A stretch of 64,000 bases of DNA from Leucaena leucocephala. Taxonomy: Eukaryota; Streptophyta; Magnoliopsida; Fabales; Fabaceae. The notes under the pieces were generated by a model. It was not told where the DNA came from and did not search any database. It saw nothing but the letters and a program-made list of their open reading frames with translations. Where the stretch lies: contig JAYWLJ010000072.1 in NCBI GenBank assembly GCA_037074615.1, positions 496,001 to 560,000 on the forward strand, in the 5' to 3' direction. Below, piece by piece: positions 21,508 to 33,571 of this stretch. A program made the position numbers and the translations under genes. Each line of letters starts with the position of its first letter. The first letter of the stretch is position 1.

Positions 21508-21871
21508 GATAGGGAGATCGCGATCAATGCATATATAGGCATCCATACGGATCTCATCATAAAAATCCTGGAGAGCAATACGATGACTGAACAAACCGTA
21601 CTCATCGTGCTTAATTGAGGAGTTTAAACTCCAATGGATTTTGCCATCATAAAAAGGGGTGCAACACGAGGACTTCCCAGGAGGTCACCCATCCAAGTAC
21701 TACTCTCGCCCAAGCACGCTTAACTGCATAGTTTGGACTCGCACGGATTTCGACCGCGAAAAAGGGGTGCAACACGAGGACTTCCCAGGAGGTCACCCAT
21801 CCAAGTACTACTCTCGCCCAAGCACGCTTAACTGCATAGTTTGGACTCGCACGGATTTCGGCGGGGAAAAA

Positions 21872-21990
21872 GGGGTGCAACACGAGGACTTCCCAGGAGG
21901 TCACCCATCCTAGTACTACTCTCGCCCAAGCACGCTTAACTGCGGAGTTCTGATGGGATCCGGTGCATTAGTGCTGGTATGATCGCACCC
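21872..21990 (-). rRNA. 5S rRNA: 5S rRNA gene 45
   Basis: 483-bp unit, CGCG, consensus body. Truncated copies at 21656 and 21764. Confidence 0.97.
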
Positions 21991-22354
21991 GATAGGGAGA
22001 TCGCGATCAATGCATATATTGGCATCCATACGGATCTCATCATAAAAATCCTGGAGAGCAATACGATGACTGAACAAACCGTACTCATCGTGCTTAATTG
22101 AGGAGTTTAAACTCCAATGGATTTTGCCATCATAAAAAGGGGTGCCACACGAGGACTTCCCAGGAGGTCACCCATCCAAGTACTACTCTAGCCCAAGCAC
22201 ACTTAACTGCATAGTTTGGACTCGCACGGATTTCGATCGCGAAAAAGGGGTGCAACACGAGGACTTCCCAGGAGGTCACCCATCCAAGTACTACTCTTGC
22301 CCAAGCACGCTTAACTGCATAGTTTGGACTCGCACGGATTTCGGCGGGGAAAAA

Positions 22355-22473
22355 GGGGTGCAACACGAGGACTTCCCAGGAGGTCACCCATCCTAGTACT
22401 ACTCTCGCCCAAGCACGCTTAACTGCGGAGTTCTGATGGGATCCGGTGCATTAGTGCTGGTATGATCGCACCC
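22355..22473 (-). rRNA. 5S rRNA: 5S rRNA gene 46
   Basis: 483-bp unit, CGCG, consensus body. Truncated copies at 22139 (T112G, G68T, C57T) and 22247 (G68A). Confidence 0.97.
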
Positions 22474-22837
22474 GATAGGGAGATCGCGATCAATGCATAT
22501 ATTGGCATCCATACGGATCTCATCATAAAAATCCTGGAGAGCAATACGATGACTGAACAAACCGTACTCATCGTGCTTAATTGAGGAGTTTAAACTCCAA
22601 TGGATTTTGCCATCATAAAAAGGGGTGCCACACGAGGACTTCCCAGGAGGTCACCCATCCAAGTACTACTCTAGCCCAAGCACGCTTAACTGCATAGTTT
22701 GGACTCGCACGGATTTCGACCGCGAAAAAGGGGTGCAACACGAGGACTTCCCAGGAGGTCACCCATCCAAGTACTACTCTCGCCCAAGCACGCTTAACTG
22801 CATAGTTTGGACTCGCACGGATTTCGGCGGGGAAAAA

Positions 22838-22909
22838 GGGGTGCAACACGAGGACTTCCCAGGAGGTCACCCATCCTAGTACTACTCTCGCCCAAGCACG
22901 CTTAACTGC
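22838..22909 (-). pseudogene. Hybrid truncated 5S copy (A80) in a 699-bp unit
   Basis: Same structure as at 20582, carried along when the 483+699 pair was copied. Confidence 0.85.
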
Positions 22910-23053
22910 ATAGTTTGGACTCGCACGGATTTCGACCGCGAAAAAGGGGTGCAACACGAGGACTTCCCAGGAGGTCACCCATCCAAGTACTACTCTCGCC
23001 CAAGCACGCTTAACTGCATAGTTTGGACTCGCACGGATTTCGGCGGGGAAAAA

Positions 23054-23172
23054 GGGGTGCAACACGAGGACTTCCCAGGAGGTCACCCATCCTAGTACTA
23101 CTCTCGCCCAAGCACGCTTAACTGCGGAGTTCTGATGGGATCCGGTGCATTAGTGCTGGTATGATCGCACCC
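23054..23172 (-). rRNA. 5S rRNA: 5S rRNA gene 47
   Basis: 699-bp unit, CGCG, consensus body. Truncated copies at 22622 (T112G, G68T), 22730, 22838 (hybrid, A80) and 22946. Confidence 0.97.
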
Positions 23173-23536
23173 GATAGGGAGATCGCGATCAATGCATATA
23201 TTGGCATCCATACGGATCTCATCATAAAAATCCTGGAGAGCAATACGATGACTGAACAAACCGTACTCATCGTGCTTAATTGAGGAGTTTAAACTCCAAT
23301 GGATTTTGCCATCATAAAAAGGGGTGCAACACGAGGACTTCCCAGGAGGTCACCCATCCAAGTACTACTCTCACCCAAGCACGCTTAACTGCATAGTTTG
23401 GACTCGCACGGATTTCGACCGCGAAAAAGGGGTGCAACACGAGGACTTCCCAGGAGGTCACCCATCCAAGTACTACTCTCGCCCAAGCACGCTTAACTGC
23501 ATAGTTTGGACTCGCACGGATTTCGGCGGGGAAAAA

Positions 23537-23655
23537 GGGGTGCAACACGAGGACTTCCCAGGAGGTCACCCATCCTAGTACTACTCTCGCCCAAGCACTC
23601 TTAACTGCGGAGTTCTGATGGGATCCGGTGCATTAGTGCTGGTATGATCGCACCC
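23537..23655 (-). rRNA. 5S rRNA: 5S rRNA gene 48 (C57A)
   Basis: 483-bp unit, CGCG. C57A (23599) lies in the middle of box A, so promoter strength may be reduced. Truncated copies at 23321 (C67T) and 23429. Confidence 0.93.
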
Positions 23656-24019
23656 GATAGGGAGATCGCGATCAATGCATATATTGGCATCCATACGGAT
23701 CTCATCATAAAAATCCTGGAGAGCAATACGATGACTGAACAAACCGTACTCATCGTGCTTAATTGAGGAGTTTAAACTCCAATGGATTTTGCCATCATAA
23801 AAAGGGGTGCCACACGAGGACTTCCCAGGAGGTCACCCATCCAAGTACTACTCTAGCCCAAGCACACTTAACTGCATAGTTTGGACTCGCACGGATTTCG
23901 ATCGCGAAAAAGGGGTGCAACACGAGGACTTCCCAGGAGGTCACCCATCCAAGTACTACTCTTGCCCAAGCACGCTTAACTGCATAGTTTGGACTCGCAC
24001 GGATTTCGGCGGGGAAAAA

Positions 24020-24138
24020 GGGGTGCAACACGAGGACTTCCCAGGAGGTCACCCATCCTAGTACTACTCTCGCCCAAGCACGCTTAACTGCGGAGTTCTG
24101 ATGGGATCCGGTGCATTAGTGCTGGTATGATCGCACCC
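24020..24138 (-). rRNA. 5S rRNA: 5S rRNA gene 49
   Basis: 483-bp unit, CGCG, consensus body. Truncated copies at 23804 (T112G, G68T, C57T) and 23912 (G68A). Confidence 0.97.
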
Positions 24139-24502
24139 GATAGGGAGATCGCGATCAATGCATATATTGGCATCCATACGGATCTCATCATAAAAATCCT
24201 GGAGAGCAATACGATGACTGAACAAACCGTACTCATCGTGCTTAATTGAGGAGTTTAAACTCCAATGGATTTTGCCATCATAAAAAGGGGTGCCACACGA
24301 GGACTTCCCAGGAGGTCACCCATCCAAGTACTACTCTAGCCCAAGCACGCTTAACTGCATAGTTTGGACTCGCACGGATTTCGACCGCGAAAAAGGGGTG
24401 CAACACGAGGACTTCCCAGGAGGTCACCCATCCAAGTACTACTCTCGCCCAAGCACGCTTAACTGCATAGTTTGGACTCGCACGGATTTCGGCGGGGAAA
24501 AA

Positions 24503-24574
24503 GGGGTGCAACACGAGGACTTCCCAGGAGGTCACCCATCCTAGTACTACTCTCGCCCAAGCACGCTTAACTGC
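24503..24574 (-). pseudogene. Hybrid truncated 5S copy (A80) in a 699-bp unit
   Basis: Third occurrence of the hybrid junction, 1665 bp from the copy at 22838. Confidence 0.85.
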
Positions 24575-24718
24575 ATAGTTTGGACTCGCACGGATTTCGA
24601 CCGCGAAAAAGGGGTGCAACACGAGGACTTCCCAGGAGGTCACCCATCCAAGTACTACTCTCGCCCAAGCACGCTTAACTGCATAGTTTGGACTCGCACG
24701 GATTTCGGCGGGGAAAAA

Positions 24719-24837
24719 GGGGTGCAACACGAGGACTTCCCAGGAGGTCACCCATCCTAGTACTACTCTCGCCCAAGCACGCTTAACTGCGGAGTTCTGA
24801 TGGGATCCGGTGCATTAGTGCTGGTATGATCGCACCC
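24719..24837 (-). rRNA. 5S rRNA: 5S rRNA gene 50
   Basis: 699-bp unit, CGCG, consensus body. Truncated copies at 24287 (T112G, G68T), 24395, 24503 (hybrid, A80) and 24611. Confidence 0.97.
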
Positions 24838-25201
24838 GATAGGGAGATCGCGATCAATGCATATATTGGCATCCATATGGATCTCATCATAAAAATCCTG
24901 GAGAGCAATACGATGACTGAACAAACCGTACTCATCGTGCTTAATTGAGGAGTTTAAACTCCAATGGATTTTGCCATCATAAAAAGGGGTGCAACACGAG
25001 GACTTCCCAGGAGGTCACCCATCCAAGTACTACTCTCGCCCAAGCACGCTTAACTGCATAGTTTGGACTCGCACGGATTTCGACCGCGAAAAAGGGGTGC
25101 AACACGAGGACTTCCCAGGAGGTCACCCATCCAAGTACTACTCTCGCCCAAGCACGCTTAACTGCATAGTTTGGACTCGCACGGATTTCGGCGGGGAAAA
25201 A

Positions 25202-25320
25202 GGGGTGCAACACGAGGACTTCCCAGGAGGTCACCCATCCTAGTACTACTCTCGCCCAAGCACGCTTAACTGCGGAGTTCTGATGGGATCCGGTGAATTA
25301 GTGCTGGTATGATCGCACCC
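25202..25320 (-). rRNA. 5S rRNA: 5S rRNA gene 51 (G25T)
   Basis: 483-bp unit, CGCG. Private G25T (25296) in the 5' half. Truncated copies at 24986 and 25094. Confidence 0.95.
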
Positions 25321-25684
25321 GATAGGGAGATCGCGATCAATGCATATATTGGCATCCATACGGATCTCATCATAAAAATCCTGGAGAGCAATACGATGAC
25401 TGAACAAACCGTACTCATCGTGCTTAATTGAGGAGTTTAAACTCCAATGGATTTTGCCATCATAAAAAGGGGTGCCACACGAGGACTTCCCAGGAGGTCA
25501 CCCATCCAAGTACTACTCTAGCCCAAGCACACTTAACTGCATAGTTTGGACTCGCACGGATTTCGATCGCGAAAAAGGGGTGCAACACGAGGACTTCCCA
25601 GGAGGTCACCCATCCAAGTACTACTCTTGCCCAAGCACGCTTAACTGCATAGTTTGGACTCGCACGGATTTCGGCGGGGAAAAA

Positions 25685-25803
25685 GGGGTGCAACACGAGG
25701 ACTTCCCAGGAGGTCACCCATCCTAGTACTACTCTCGCCCAAGCACGCTTAACTGCGGAGTTCTGATGGGATCCGGTGCATTAGTGCTGGTATGATCGCA
25801 CCC
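25685..25803 (-). rRNA. 5S rRNA: 5S rRNA gene 52
   Basis: 483-bp unit, CGCG, consensus body. Truncated copies at 25469 (T112G, G68T, C57T) and 25577 (G68A). Confidence 0.97.
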
Positions 25804-26167
25804 GATAGGGAGATCGCGATCAATGCATATATTGGCATCCATACGGATCTCATCATAAAAATCCTGGAGAGCAATACGATGACTGAACAAACCGTACTCA
25901 TCGTGCTTAATTGAGGAGTTTAAACTCCAATGGATTTTGCCATCATAAAAAGGGGTGCCACACGAGGACTTCCCAGGAGGTCACCCATCCAAGTACTACT
26001 CTAGCCCAAGCACGCTTAACTGCATAGTTTGGACTCGCACGGATTTCGACCGCGAAAAAGGGGTGCAACACGAGGACTTCCCAGGAGGTCACCCATCCAA
26101 GTACTACTCTCGCCCAAGCACGCTTAACTGCATAGTTTGGACTCGCACGGATTTCGGCGGGGAAAAA

Positions 26168-26286
26168 GGGGTGCAACACGAGGACTTCCCAGGAGGTCAC
26201 CCATCCTAGTACTACTCTCGCCCAAGCACGCTTAACTGCGGAGTTCTGATGGGATCCGGTGCATTAGTGCTGGTATGATCGCACCC
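26168..26286 (-). rRNA. 5S rRNA: 5S rRNA gene 53
   Basis: 483-bp unit, CGCG, consensus body. Truncated copies at 25952 (T112G, G68T) and 26060. Confidence 0.97.
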
Positions 26287-26650
26287 GATAGGGAGATCGC
26301 GATCAATGCATATATTGGCATCCATACGGATCTCATCATAAAAATCCTGGAGAGCAATACGATGACTGAACAAACCGTACTCATCGTGCTTAATTGAGGA
26401 GTTTAAACTCCAATGGATTTTGCCATCATAAAAAGGGGTGCCACACGAGGACTTCCCAGGAGGTCACCCATCCAAGTACTACTCTCGCCCAAGCACGCTT
26501 AACTGCATAGTTTGGACTCGCACGGATTTCGACCGCGAAAAAGGGGTGCAACACGAGGACTTCCCAGGAGGTCACCCATCCAAGTACTACTCTCGCCCAA
26601 GCACGCTTAACTGCATAGTTTGGACTCGCACGGATTTCGGCCGCGAAAAA

Positions 26651-26769
26651 GGGGTGCAACACGAGGACTTCCCAGGAGGTCACCCATCCTAGTACTACTC
26701 TCGCCCAAGCACGCTTAACTGCGGAGTTCTGATGGGATCCGGTGCATTAGTGCTGGTATGATCGCACCC
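26651..26769 (-). rRNA. 5S rRNA: 5S rRNA gene 54
   Basis: 483-bp unit, CGCG, consensus body, GGCCGCG linker. Truncated copies at 26435 (T112G) and 26543. Confidence 0.97.
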
Positions 26770-27133
26770 GATAGGGAGATCGCGATCAATGCATATATTG
26801 GCATCCATACGGATCTCATCATAAAAATCCTGGAGAGCAATACGATGACTGAACAAACCGTACTCATCGTGCTTAATTGAGGAGTTTAAACTCCAATGGA
26901 TTTTGCCATCATAAAAAGGGGTGCCACACGAGGACTTCCCAGGAGGTCACCCATCCAAGTACTACTCTAGCCCAAGCACGCTTAACTGCATAGTTTGGAC
27001 TCGGACGGATTTCGACCGCGAAAAAGGGGTGCAACACGAGGACTTCCCAGGAGGTCACCCATCCAAGTACTACTCTCGCCCAAGCACGCTTAACTGCATA
27101 GTTTGGACTCGCACGGATTTCGGCGGGGAAAAA

Positions 27134-27252
27134 GGGGTGCAACACGAGGACTTCCCAGGAGGTCACCCATCCTAGTACTACTCTCGCCCAAGCACGCTTA
27201 ACTGCGGAGTTCTGATGGGATCCGGTGCATTAGTGCTGGTATGATCGCACCC
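27134..27252 (-). rRNA. 5S rRNA: 5S rRNA gene 55
   Basis: 483-bp unit, CGCG, consensus body. Truncated copies at 26918 (T112G, G68T) and 27026. The linker between them has the GGACGG variant also seen in the unit of gene 43. Confidence 0.97.
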
Positions 27253-27616
27253 GATAGGGAGATCGCGATCAATGCATATATTGGCATCCATACGGATCTC
27301 ATCATAAAAATCCTGGAGAGCAATACGATGACTGAACAAACTGTACTCATCGTGCTTAATTGAGGAGTTTAAACTCCAATGGATTTTGCCATCATAAAAA
27401 GGGGTGCCACACGAGGACTTCCCAGGAGGTCACCCATCCAAGTACTACTCTAGCCCAAGCACGCTTAACTGCATAGTTTGGACTCGCACGGATTTCGACC
27501 GCGAAAAAGGGGTGCAACACGAGGACTTCCCAGGAGGTCACCCATCCAAGTACTACTCTTGCCCAAGCACGCTTAACTGCATAGTTTGGACTCGCACGGA
27601 TTTCGGCGGGGAAAAA

Positions 27617-27735
27617 GGGGTGCAACACGAGGACTTCCCAGGAGGTCACCCATCCTAGTACTACTCTCGCCCAAGCACGCTTAACTACGGAGTTCTGATG
27701 GGATCCGGTGCATTAGTGCTGGTATGATCGCACCC
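27617..27735 (-). rRNA. 5S rRNA: 5S rRNA gene 56 (C49T)
   Basis: 483-bp unit, CGGG. Last C49T gene in the window. Truncated copies at 27401 (T112G, G68T) and 27509 (G68A). Confidence 0.95.
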
Positions 27736-28099
27736 GATAGGGAGATCCCGATCAATGCATATATTGGCATCCATACGGATCTCATCATAAAAATCCTGGA
27801 GAGCAATACGATGACTGAACAAACTGTACTCATCGTGCTTAATTGAGGAGTTTAAACTCCAATGGATTTTGCCATCATAAAAAGGGGTGCAACACGAGGA
27901 CTTCCCAGGAGGTCACCCATCCAAGTACTACTCTCGCCCAAGCACGCTTAACTGCATAGTTTGGACTCGCACGGATTTCGACCGCGAAAAAGGGGTGCAA
28001 CACGAGGACTTCCCAGGAGGTCACCCATCCAAGTACTACTCTCGCCCAAGCACGCTTAACTGCATAGTTTGGACTCGCACGGATTTCGGCGGGGAAAAA

Positions 28100-28218
28100 G
28101 GGGTGCAACACGAGGACTTCCCAGGAGGTCACCCATCCTAGTACTACTCTCGCCCAAGCACGCTTAACTGCGGAGTTCTGATGGGATCCGGTGCATTAGT
28201 GCTGGTATGATCGCACCC
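28100..28218 (-). rRNA. 5S rRNA: 5S rRNA gene 57
   Basis: 483-bp unit, CGCG, consensus body. Truncated copies at 27884 and 27992. Confidence 0.97.
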
Positions 28219-28474
28219 GATAGGGAGATCGCGATCAATGCATATATTGGCATCCATACGGATCTCATCATAAAAATCCTGGAGAGCAATACGATGACTG
28301 AACAAACCGTACTCATCGTGCTTAATTGAGGAGTTTAAACTCCAATGGATTTTGCCATCATAAAAAGGGGTGCAACACGAGGACTTCCCAGGAGGTCACC
28401 CATCCAAGTACTACTCTCGCCCAAGCACGCTTAACTGCATAGTTTGGACTCGCACGGATTTCGGCGGGGAAAAA

Positions 28475-28593
28475 GGGGTGCAACACGAGGACTTCCCAGG
28501 AGGTCACCCATCCTAGTACTACTCTCGCCCAAGCACGCTTAACTGCGGAGTTCTGATGGGATCCGGTGCATTAGTGCTGGTATGACCGCACCC
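28475..28593 (-). rRNA. 5S rRNA: 5S rRNA gene 58 (A8G)
   Basis: 375-bp unit with A8G and the -19 G. Single truncated copy at 28367. Confidence 0.96.
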
Positions 28594-28957
28594 GATAGGG
28601 AGATCGCGATCCATGCATATATTGGCATCCATACGGATCTCATCATAAAAATCCTGGAGAGCAATACGATGACTGAACAAACCGTACTCATCGTGCTTAA
28701 TTGAGGAGTTTAAACTCCAATGGATTTTGCCATCATAAAAAGGGGTGCCACACGAGGACTTCCCAGGAGGTCACCCATCCAAGTACTACTCTCGCCCAAG
28801 CACGCTTAACTGCATAGTTTGGACTCGCACGGATTTCGACCGCGAAAAAGGGGTGCAACACGAGGACTTCCCAGGAGGTCACCCATCCAAGTACTACTCT
28901 CGCCCAAGCACGCTTAACTGCATAGTTTGGACTCGCACGGATTTCGGCGGGGAAAAA

Positions 28958-29076
28958 GGGGTGCAACACGAGGACTTCCCAGGAGGTCACCCATCCTAGT
29001 ACTACTCTCGCCCAAGCACGCTTAACTGCGGAGTTCTGATGGGATCCGGTGCATTAGTGCTGGTATGATCGCACCC
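28958..29076 (-). rRNA. 5S rRNA: 5S rRNA gene 59
   Basis: 483-bp unit, CGCG, consensus body. Truncated copies at 28742 (T112G) and 28850. Confidence 0.97.
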
Positions 29077-29440
29077 GATAGGGAGATCGCGATCAATGCA
29101 TATATTGGCATCCATACGGATCTCATCATAAAAATCCTGGAGAGCAATACGATGACTGAACAAACCGTACTCATCGTGCTTAATTGAGGAGTTTAAACTC
29201 CAATGGATTTTGCCATCATAAAAAGGGGTGCCACACGAGGACTTCCCAGGAGGTCACCCATCCAAGTACTACTCTCGCCCAAGCACGCTTAACTGCATAG
29301 TTTGGACTCGCACGGATTTCGACCGCGAAAAAGGGGTGCAACACGAGGACTTCCCAGGAGGTCACCCATCCAAGTACTACTCTCGCCCAAGCACGCTTAA
29401 CTGCATAGTTTGGACTCGCACGGATTTCGGCCGCGAAAAA

Positions 29441-29559
29441 GGGGTGCAACACGAGGACTTCCCAGGAGGTCACCCATCCTAGTACTACTCTCGCCCAAGC
29501 ACGCTTAACTGCGGAGTTCTGATGGGATCCGGTGCATTAGTGCTGGTATGATCGCACCC
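29441..29559 (-). rRNA. 5S rRNA: 5S rRNA gene 60
   Basis: 483-bp unit, CGCG, consensus body. Last GGCCGCG linker in the window. Truncated copies at 29225 (T112G) and 29333. Confidence 0.97.
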
Positions 29560-29923
29560 GATAGGGAGATCGCGATCAATGCATATATTGGCATCCATAC
29601 GGATCTCATCATAAAAATCCTGGAGAGCAATACGATGACTGAACAAACCGTACTCATCGTGCTTAATTGAGGAGTTTAAACTCCAATGGATTTTGCCATC
29701 ATAAAAAGGGGTGCCACACGAGGACTTCCCAGGAGGTCACCCATCCAAGTACTACTCTAGCCCAAGCACGCTTAACTGCATAGTTTGGACTCGCACGGAT
29801 TTCGACCGCGAAAAAGGGGTGCAACACGAGGACTTCCCAGGAGGTCACCCATCCAAGTACTACTCTCGCCCAAGCACGCTTAACTGCATAGTTTGGACTC
29901 GCACGGATTTCGGCGGGGAAAAA

Positions 29924-30042
29924 GGGGTGCAACACGAGGACTTCCCAGGAGGTCACCCATCCTAGTACTACTCTCGCCCAAGCACGCTTAACTGCGGAGT
30001 TCTGATGGGATCCGGTGCATTAGTGCTGGTATGATCGCACCC
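29924..30042 (-). rRNA. 5S rRNA: 5S rRNA gene 61
   Basis: 483-bp unit, CGCG, consensus body. Truncated copies at 29708 (T112G, G68T) and 29816. Confidence 0.97.
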
Positions 30043-30406
30043 GATAGGGAGATCGCGATCAATGCATATATTGGCATCCATACGGATCTCATCATAAAAA
30101 TCCTGGAGAGCAATACGATGACTGAACAAACCGTACTCATCGTGCTTAATTGAGGAGTTTAAACTCCAATGGATTTTGCCATCATAAAAAGGGGTGCCAC
30201 ACGAGGACTTCCCAGGAGGTCACCCATCCAAGTACTACTCTAGCCCAAGCACGCTTAACTGCATAGTTTGGACTCGCACGGATTTCGACCGCGAAAAAGG
30301 GGTGCAACACGAGGACTTCCCAGGAGGTCACCCATCCAAGTACTACTCTTGCCCAAGCACGCTTAACTGCATAGTTTGGACTCGCACGGATTTCGGCGGG
30401 GAAAAA

Positions 30407-30525
30407 GGGGTGCAACACGAGGACTTCCCAGGAGGTCACCCATCCTAGTACTACTCTCGCCCAAGCACGCTTAACTGCGGAGTTCTGATGGGATCCGGTG
30501 CATTAGTGCTGGTATGATCGCACCC
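30407..30525 (-). rRNA. 5S rRNA: 5S rRNA gene 62
   Basis: 483-bp unit. CGGG with normal C49, the first such gene. Truncated copies at 30191 (T112G, G68T) and 30299 (G68A). Confidence 0.97.
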
Positions 30526-30889
30526 GATAGGGAGATCCCGATCAATGCATATATTGGCATCCATACGGATCTCATCATAAAAATCCTGGAGAGCAATACG
30601 ATGACTGAACAAACCGTACTCATCGTGCTTAATTGAGGAGTTTAAACTCCAATGGATTTTGCCATCATAAAAAGGGGTGCAACACGAGGACTTCCCAGGA
30701 GGTCACCCATCCAAGTACTACTCTCGCCCAAGCACGCTTAACTGCATAGTTTGGACTCGCACGGATTTCGACCGCGAAAAAGGGGTGCAACACGAGGACT
30801 TCCCAGGAGGTCACCCATCCAAGTACTACTCTCGCCCAAGCACGCTTAACTGCATAGTTTGGACTCGCACGGATTTCGGCGGGGAAAAA

Positions 30890-31008
30890 GGGGTGCAACA
30901 CGAGGACTTCCCAGGAGGTCACCCATCCTAGTACTACTCTCGCCCAAGCACGCTTAACTGCGGAGTTCTGATGGGATCCGGTGCATTAGTGCTGGTATGA
31001 TCGCACCC
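30890..31008 (-). rRNA. 5S rRNA: 5S rRNA gene 63
   Basis: 483-bp unit, CGCG, consensus body. Truncated copies at 30674 and 30782. Opens the first 1341-bp trio. Confidence 0.97.
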
Positions 31009-31264
31009 GATAGGGAGATCGCGATCAATGCATATATTGGCATCCATACGGATCTCATCATAAAAATCCTGGAGAGCAATACGATGACTGAACAAACCGT
31101 ACTCATCGTGCTTAATTGAGGAGTTTAAACTCCAATGGATTTTGCCATCATAAAAAGGGGTGCAACACGAGGACTTCCCAGGAGGTCACCCATCCAAGTA
31201 CTACTCTCGCCCAAGCACGCTTAACTGCATAGTTTGGACTCGCACGGATTTCGGCGGGGAAAAA

Positions 31265-31383
31265 GGGGTGCAACACGAGGACTTCCCAGGAGGTCACCCA
31301 TCCTAGTACTACTCTCGCCCAAGCACGCTTAACTGCGGAGTTCTGATGGGATCCGGTGCATTAGTGCTGGTATGACCGCACCC
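31265..31383 (-). rRNA. 5S rRNA: 5S rRNA gene 64 (A8G)
   Basis: 375-bp unit with A8G and the -19 G. Single truncated copy at 31157. Middle of a 1341-bp trio. Confidence 0.96.
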
Positions 31384-31747
31384 GATAGGGAGATCGCGAT
31401 CCATGCATATATTGGCATCCATACGGATCTCATCATAAAAATCCTGGAGAGCAATACGATGACTGAACAAACCGTACTCATCGTGCTTAATTGAGGAGTT
31501 TAAACTCCAATGGATTTTGCCATCATAAAAAGGGGTGCCACACGAGGACTTCCCAGGAGGTCACCCATCCAAGTACTACTCTAGCCCAAGCACGCTTAAC
31601 TGCATAGTTTGGACTCGCACGGATTTCGACCGCGAAAAAGGGGTGCAACACGAGGACTTCCTAGGAGGTCACCCATCCAAGTACTACTCTTGCCCAAGCA
31701 CGCTTAACTGCATAGTTTGGACTCGCACGGATTTTGGCGGGGAAAAA

Positions 31748-31866
31748 GGGGTGCAACACGAGGACTTCCCAGGAGGTCACCCATCCTAGTACTACTCTCG
31801 CCCAAGCACGCTTAACTGCGGAGTTCTGATGGGATCCGGTGCATTAGTGCTGGTATGATCGCACCC
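31748..31866 (-). rRNA. 5S rRNA: 5S rRNA gene 65
   Basis: 483-bp unit, CGGG, consensus body. Truncated copies at 31532 (T112G, G68T) and 31640 (G68A, first G97A). Third member of the trio. Confidence 0.97.
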
Positions 31867-32230
31867 GATAGGGAGATCCCGATCAATGCATATATTGGCA
31901 TCCATACGGATCTCATCATAAAAATCCTGGAGAGCAATACGATGACTGAACAAACCGTACTCATCGTGCTTAATTGAGGAGTTTAAACTCCAATGGATTT
32001 TGCCATCATAAAAAGGGGTGCAACACGAGGACTTCCCAGGAGGTCACCCATCCAAGTACTACTCTCGCCCAAGCACGCTTAACTGCATAGTTTGGACTCG
32101 CACGGATTTCGACCGCGAAAAAGGGGTGCAACACGAGGACTTCCCAGGAGGTCACCCATCCAAGTACTACTCTCGCCCAAGCACGCTTAACTGCATAGTT
32201 TGGACTCGCACGGATTTCGGCGGGGAAAAA

Positions 32231-32349
32231 GGGGTGCAACACGAGGACTTCCCAGGAGGTCACCCATCCTAGTACTACTCTCGCCCAAGCACGCTTAACT
32301 GCGGAGTTCTGATGGGATCCGGTGCATTAGTGCTGGTATGATCGCACCC
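32231..32349 (-). rRNA. 5S rRNA: 5S rRNA gene 66
   Basis: 483-bp unit, CGCG, consensus body. Truncated copies at 32015 and 32123. Confidence 0.97.
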
Positions 32350-32605
32350 GATAGGGAGATCGCGATCAATGCATATATTGGCATCCATACGGATCTCATC
32401 ATAAAAATCCTGGAGAGCAATACGATGACTGAACAAACCGTACTCATCGTGCTTAATTGAGGAGTTTAAACTCCAATGGATTTTGCCATCATAAAAAGGG
32501 GTGCAACACGAGGACTTCCCAGGAGGTCACCCATCCAAGTACTACTCTCGCCCAAGCACGCTTAACTGCATAGTTTGGACTCGCACGGATTTCGGCGGGG
32601 AAAAA

Positions 32606-32724
32606 GGGGTGCAACACGAGGACTTCCCAGGAGGTCACCCATCCTAGTACTACTCTCGCCCAAGCACGCTTAACTGCGGAGTTCTGATGGGATCCGGTGC
32701 ATTAGTGCTGGTATGACCGCACCC
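32606..32724 (-). rRNA. 5S rRNA: 5S rRNA gene 67 (A8G)
   Basis: 375-bp unit with A8G and the -19 G. Single truncated copy at 32498. Confidence 0.96.
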
Positions 32725-33088
32725 GATAGGGAGATCGCGATCCATGCATATATTGGCATCCATACGGATCTCATCATAAAAATCCTGGAGAGCAATACGA
32801 TGACTGAACAAACCGTACTCATCGTGCTTAATTGAGGAGTTTAAACTCCAATGGATTTTGCCATCATAAAAAGGGGTGCCACACGAGGACTTCCCAGGAG
32901 GTCACCCATCCAAGTACTACTCTAGCCCAAGCACGCTTAACTGCATAGTTTGGACTCGCACGGATTTCGACCGCGAAAAAGGGGTGCAACACGAGGACTT
33001 CCTAGGAGGTCACCCATCCAAGTACTACTCTTGCCCAAGCACGCTTAACTGCATAGTTTGGACTCGCACGGATTTTGGCGGGGAAAAA

Positions 33089-33207
33089 GGGGTGCAACAC
33101 GAGGACTTCCCAGGAGGTCACCCATCCTAGTACTACTCTCGCCCAAGCACGCTTAACTGCGGAGTTCTGATGGGATCCGGTGCATTAGTGCTGGTATGAT
33201 CGCACCC
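33089..33207 (-). rRNA. 5S rRNA: 5S rRNA gene 68
   Basis: 483-bp unit, CGGG, consensus body. Truncated copies at 32873 (T112G, G68T) and 32981 (G68A, G97A). Its spacer has the rare ACCTTA form near 33298. Confidence 0.97.
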
Positions 33208-33571
33208 GATAGGGAGATCCCGATCAATGCATATATTGGCATCCATACGGATCTCATCATAAAAATCCTGGAGAGCAATACGATGACTGAACAAACCTTA
33301 CTCATCGTGCTTAATTGAGGAGTTTAAACTCCAATGGATTTTGCCATCATAAAAAGGGGTGCCACACGAGGACTTCCCAGGAGGTCACCCATCCTAGTAC
33401 TACTCTCGCCCAAGCACGCTTAACTGCATAGTTTGGACTCGCACGGATTTCGACCGCGAAAAAGGGGTGCAACACGAGGACTTCCCAGGAGGTCACCCAT
33501 CCAAGTACTACTCTCGCCCAAGCACGCTTAACTGCATAGTTTGGACTCGCACGGATTTCGGCGGGGAAAAA

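Larger units (their letters stand above)
19883..24985. repeat. Pair of 483-bp and 699-bp units repeated three times
   Basis: The pair (483-bp unit with C57T/G68T/G68A copies, then a 699-bp unit with a hybrid copy) starts with genes at 20099, 22355 and 24020. Offsets are 2256 and 1665 bp. The 2256-bp period has one extra 591-bp unit. Confidence 0.88.
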
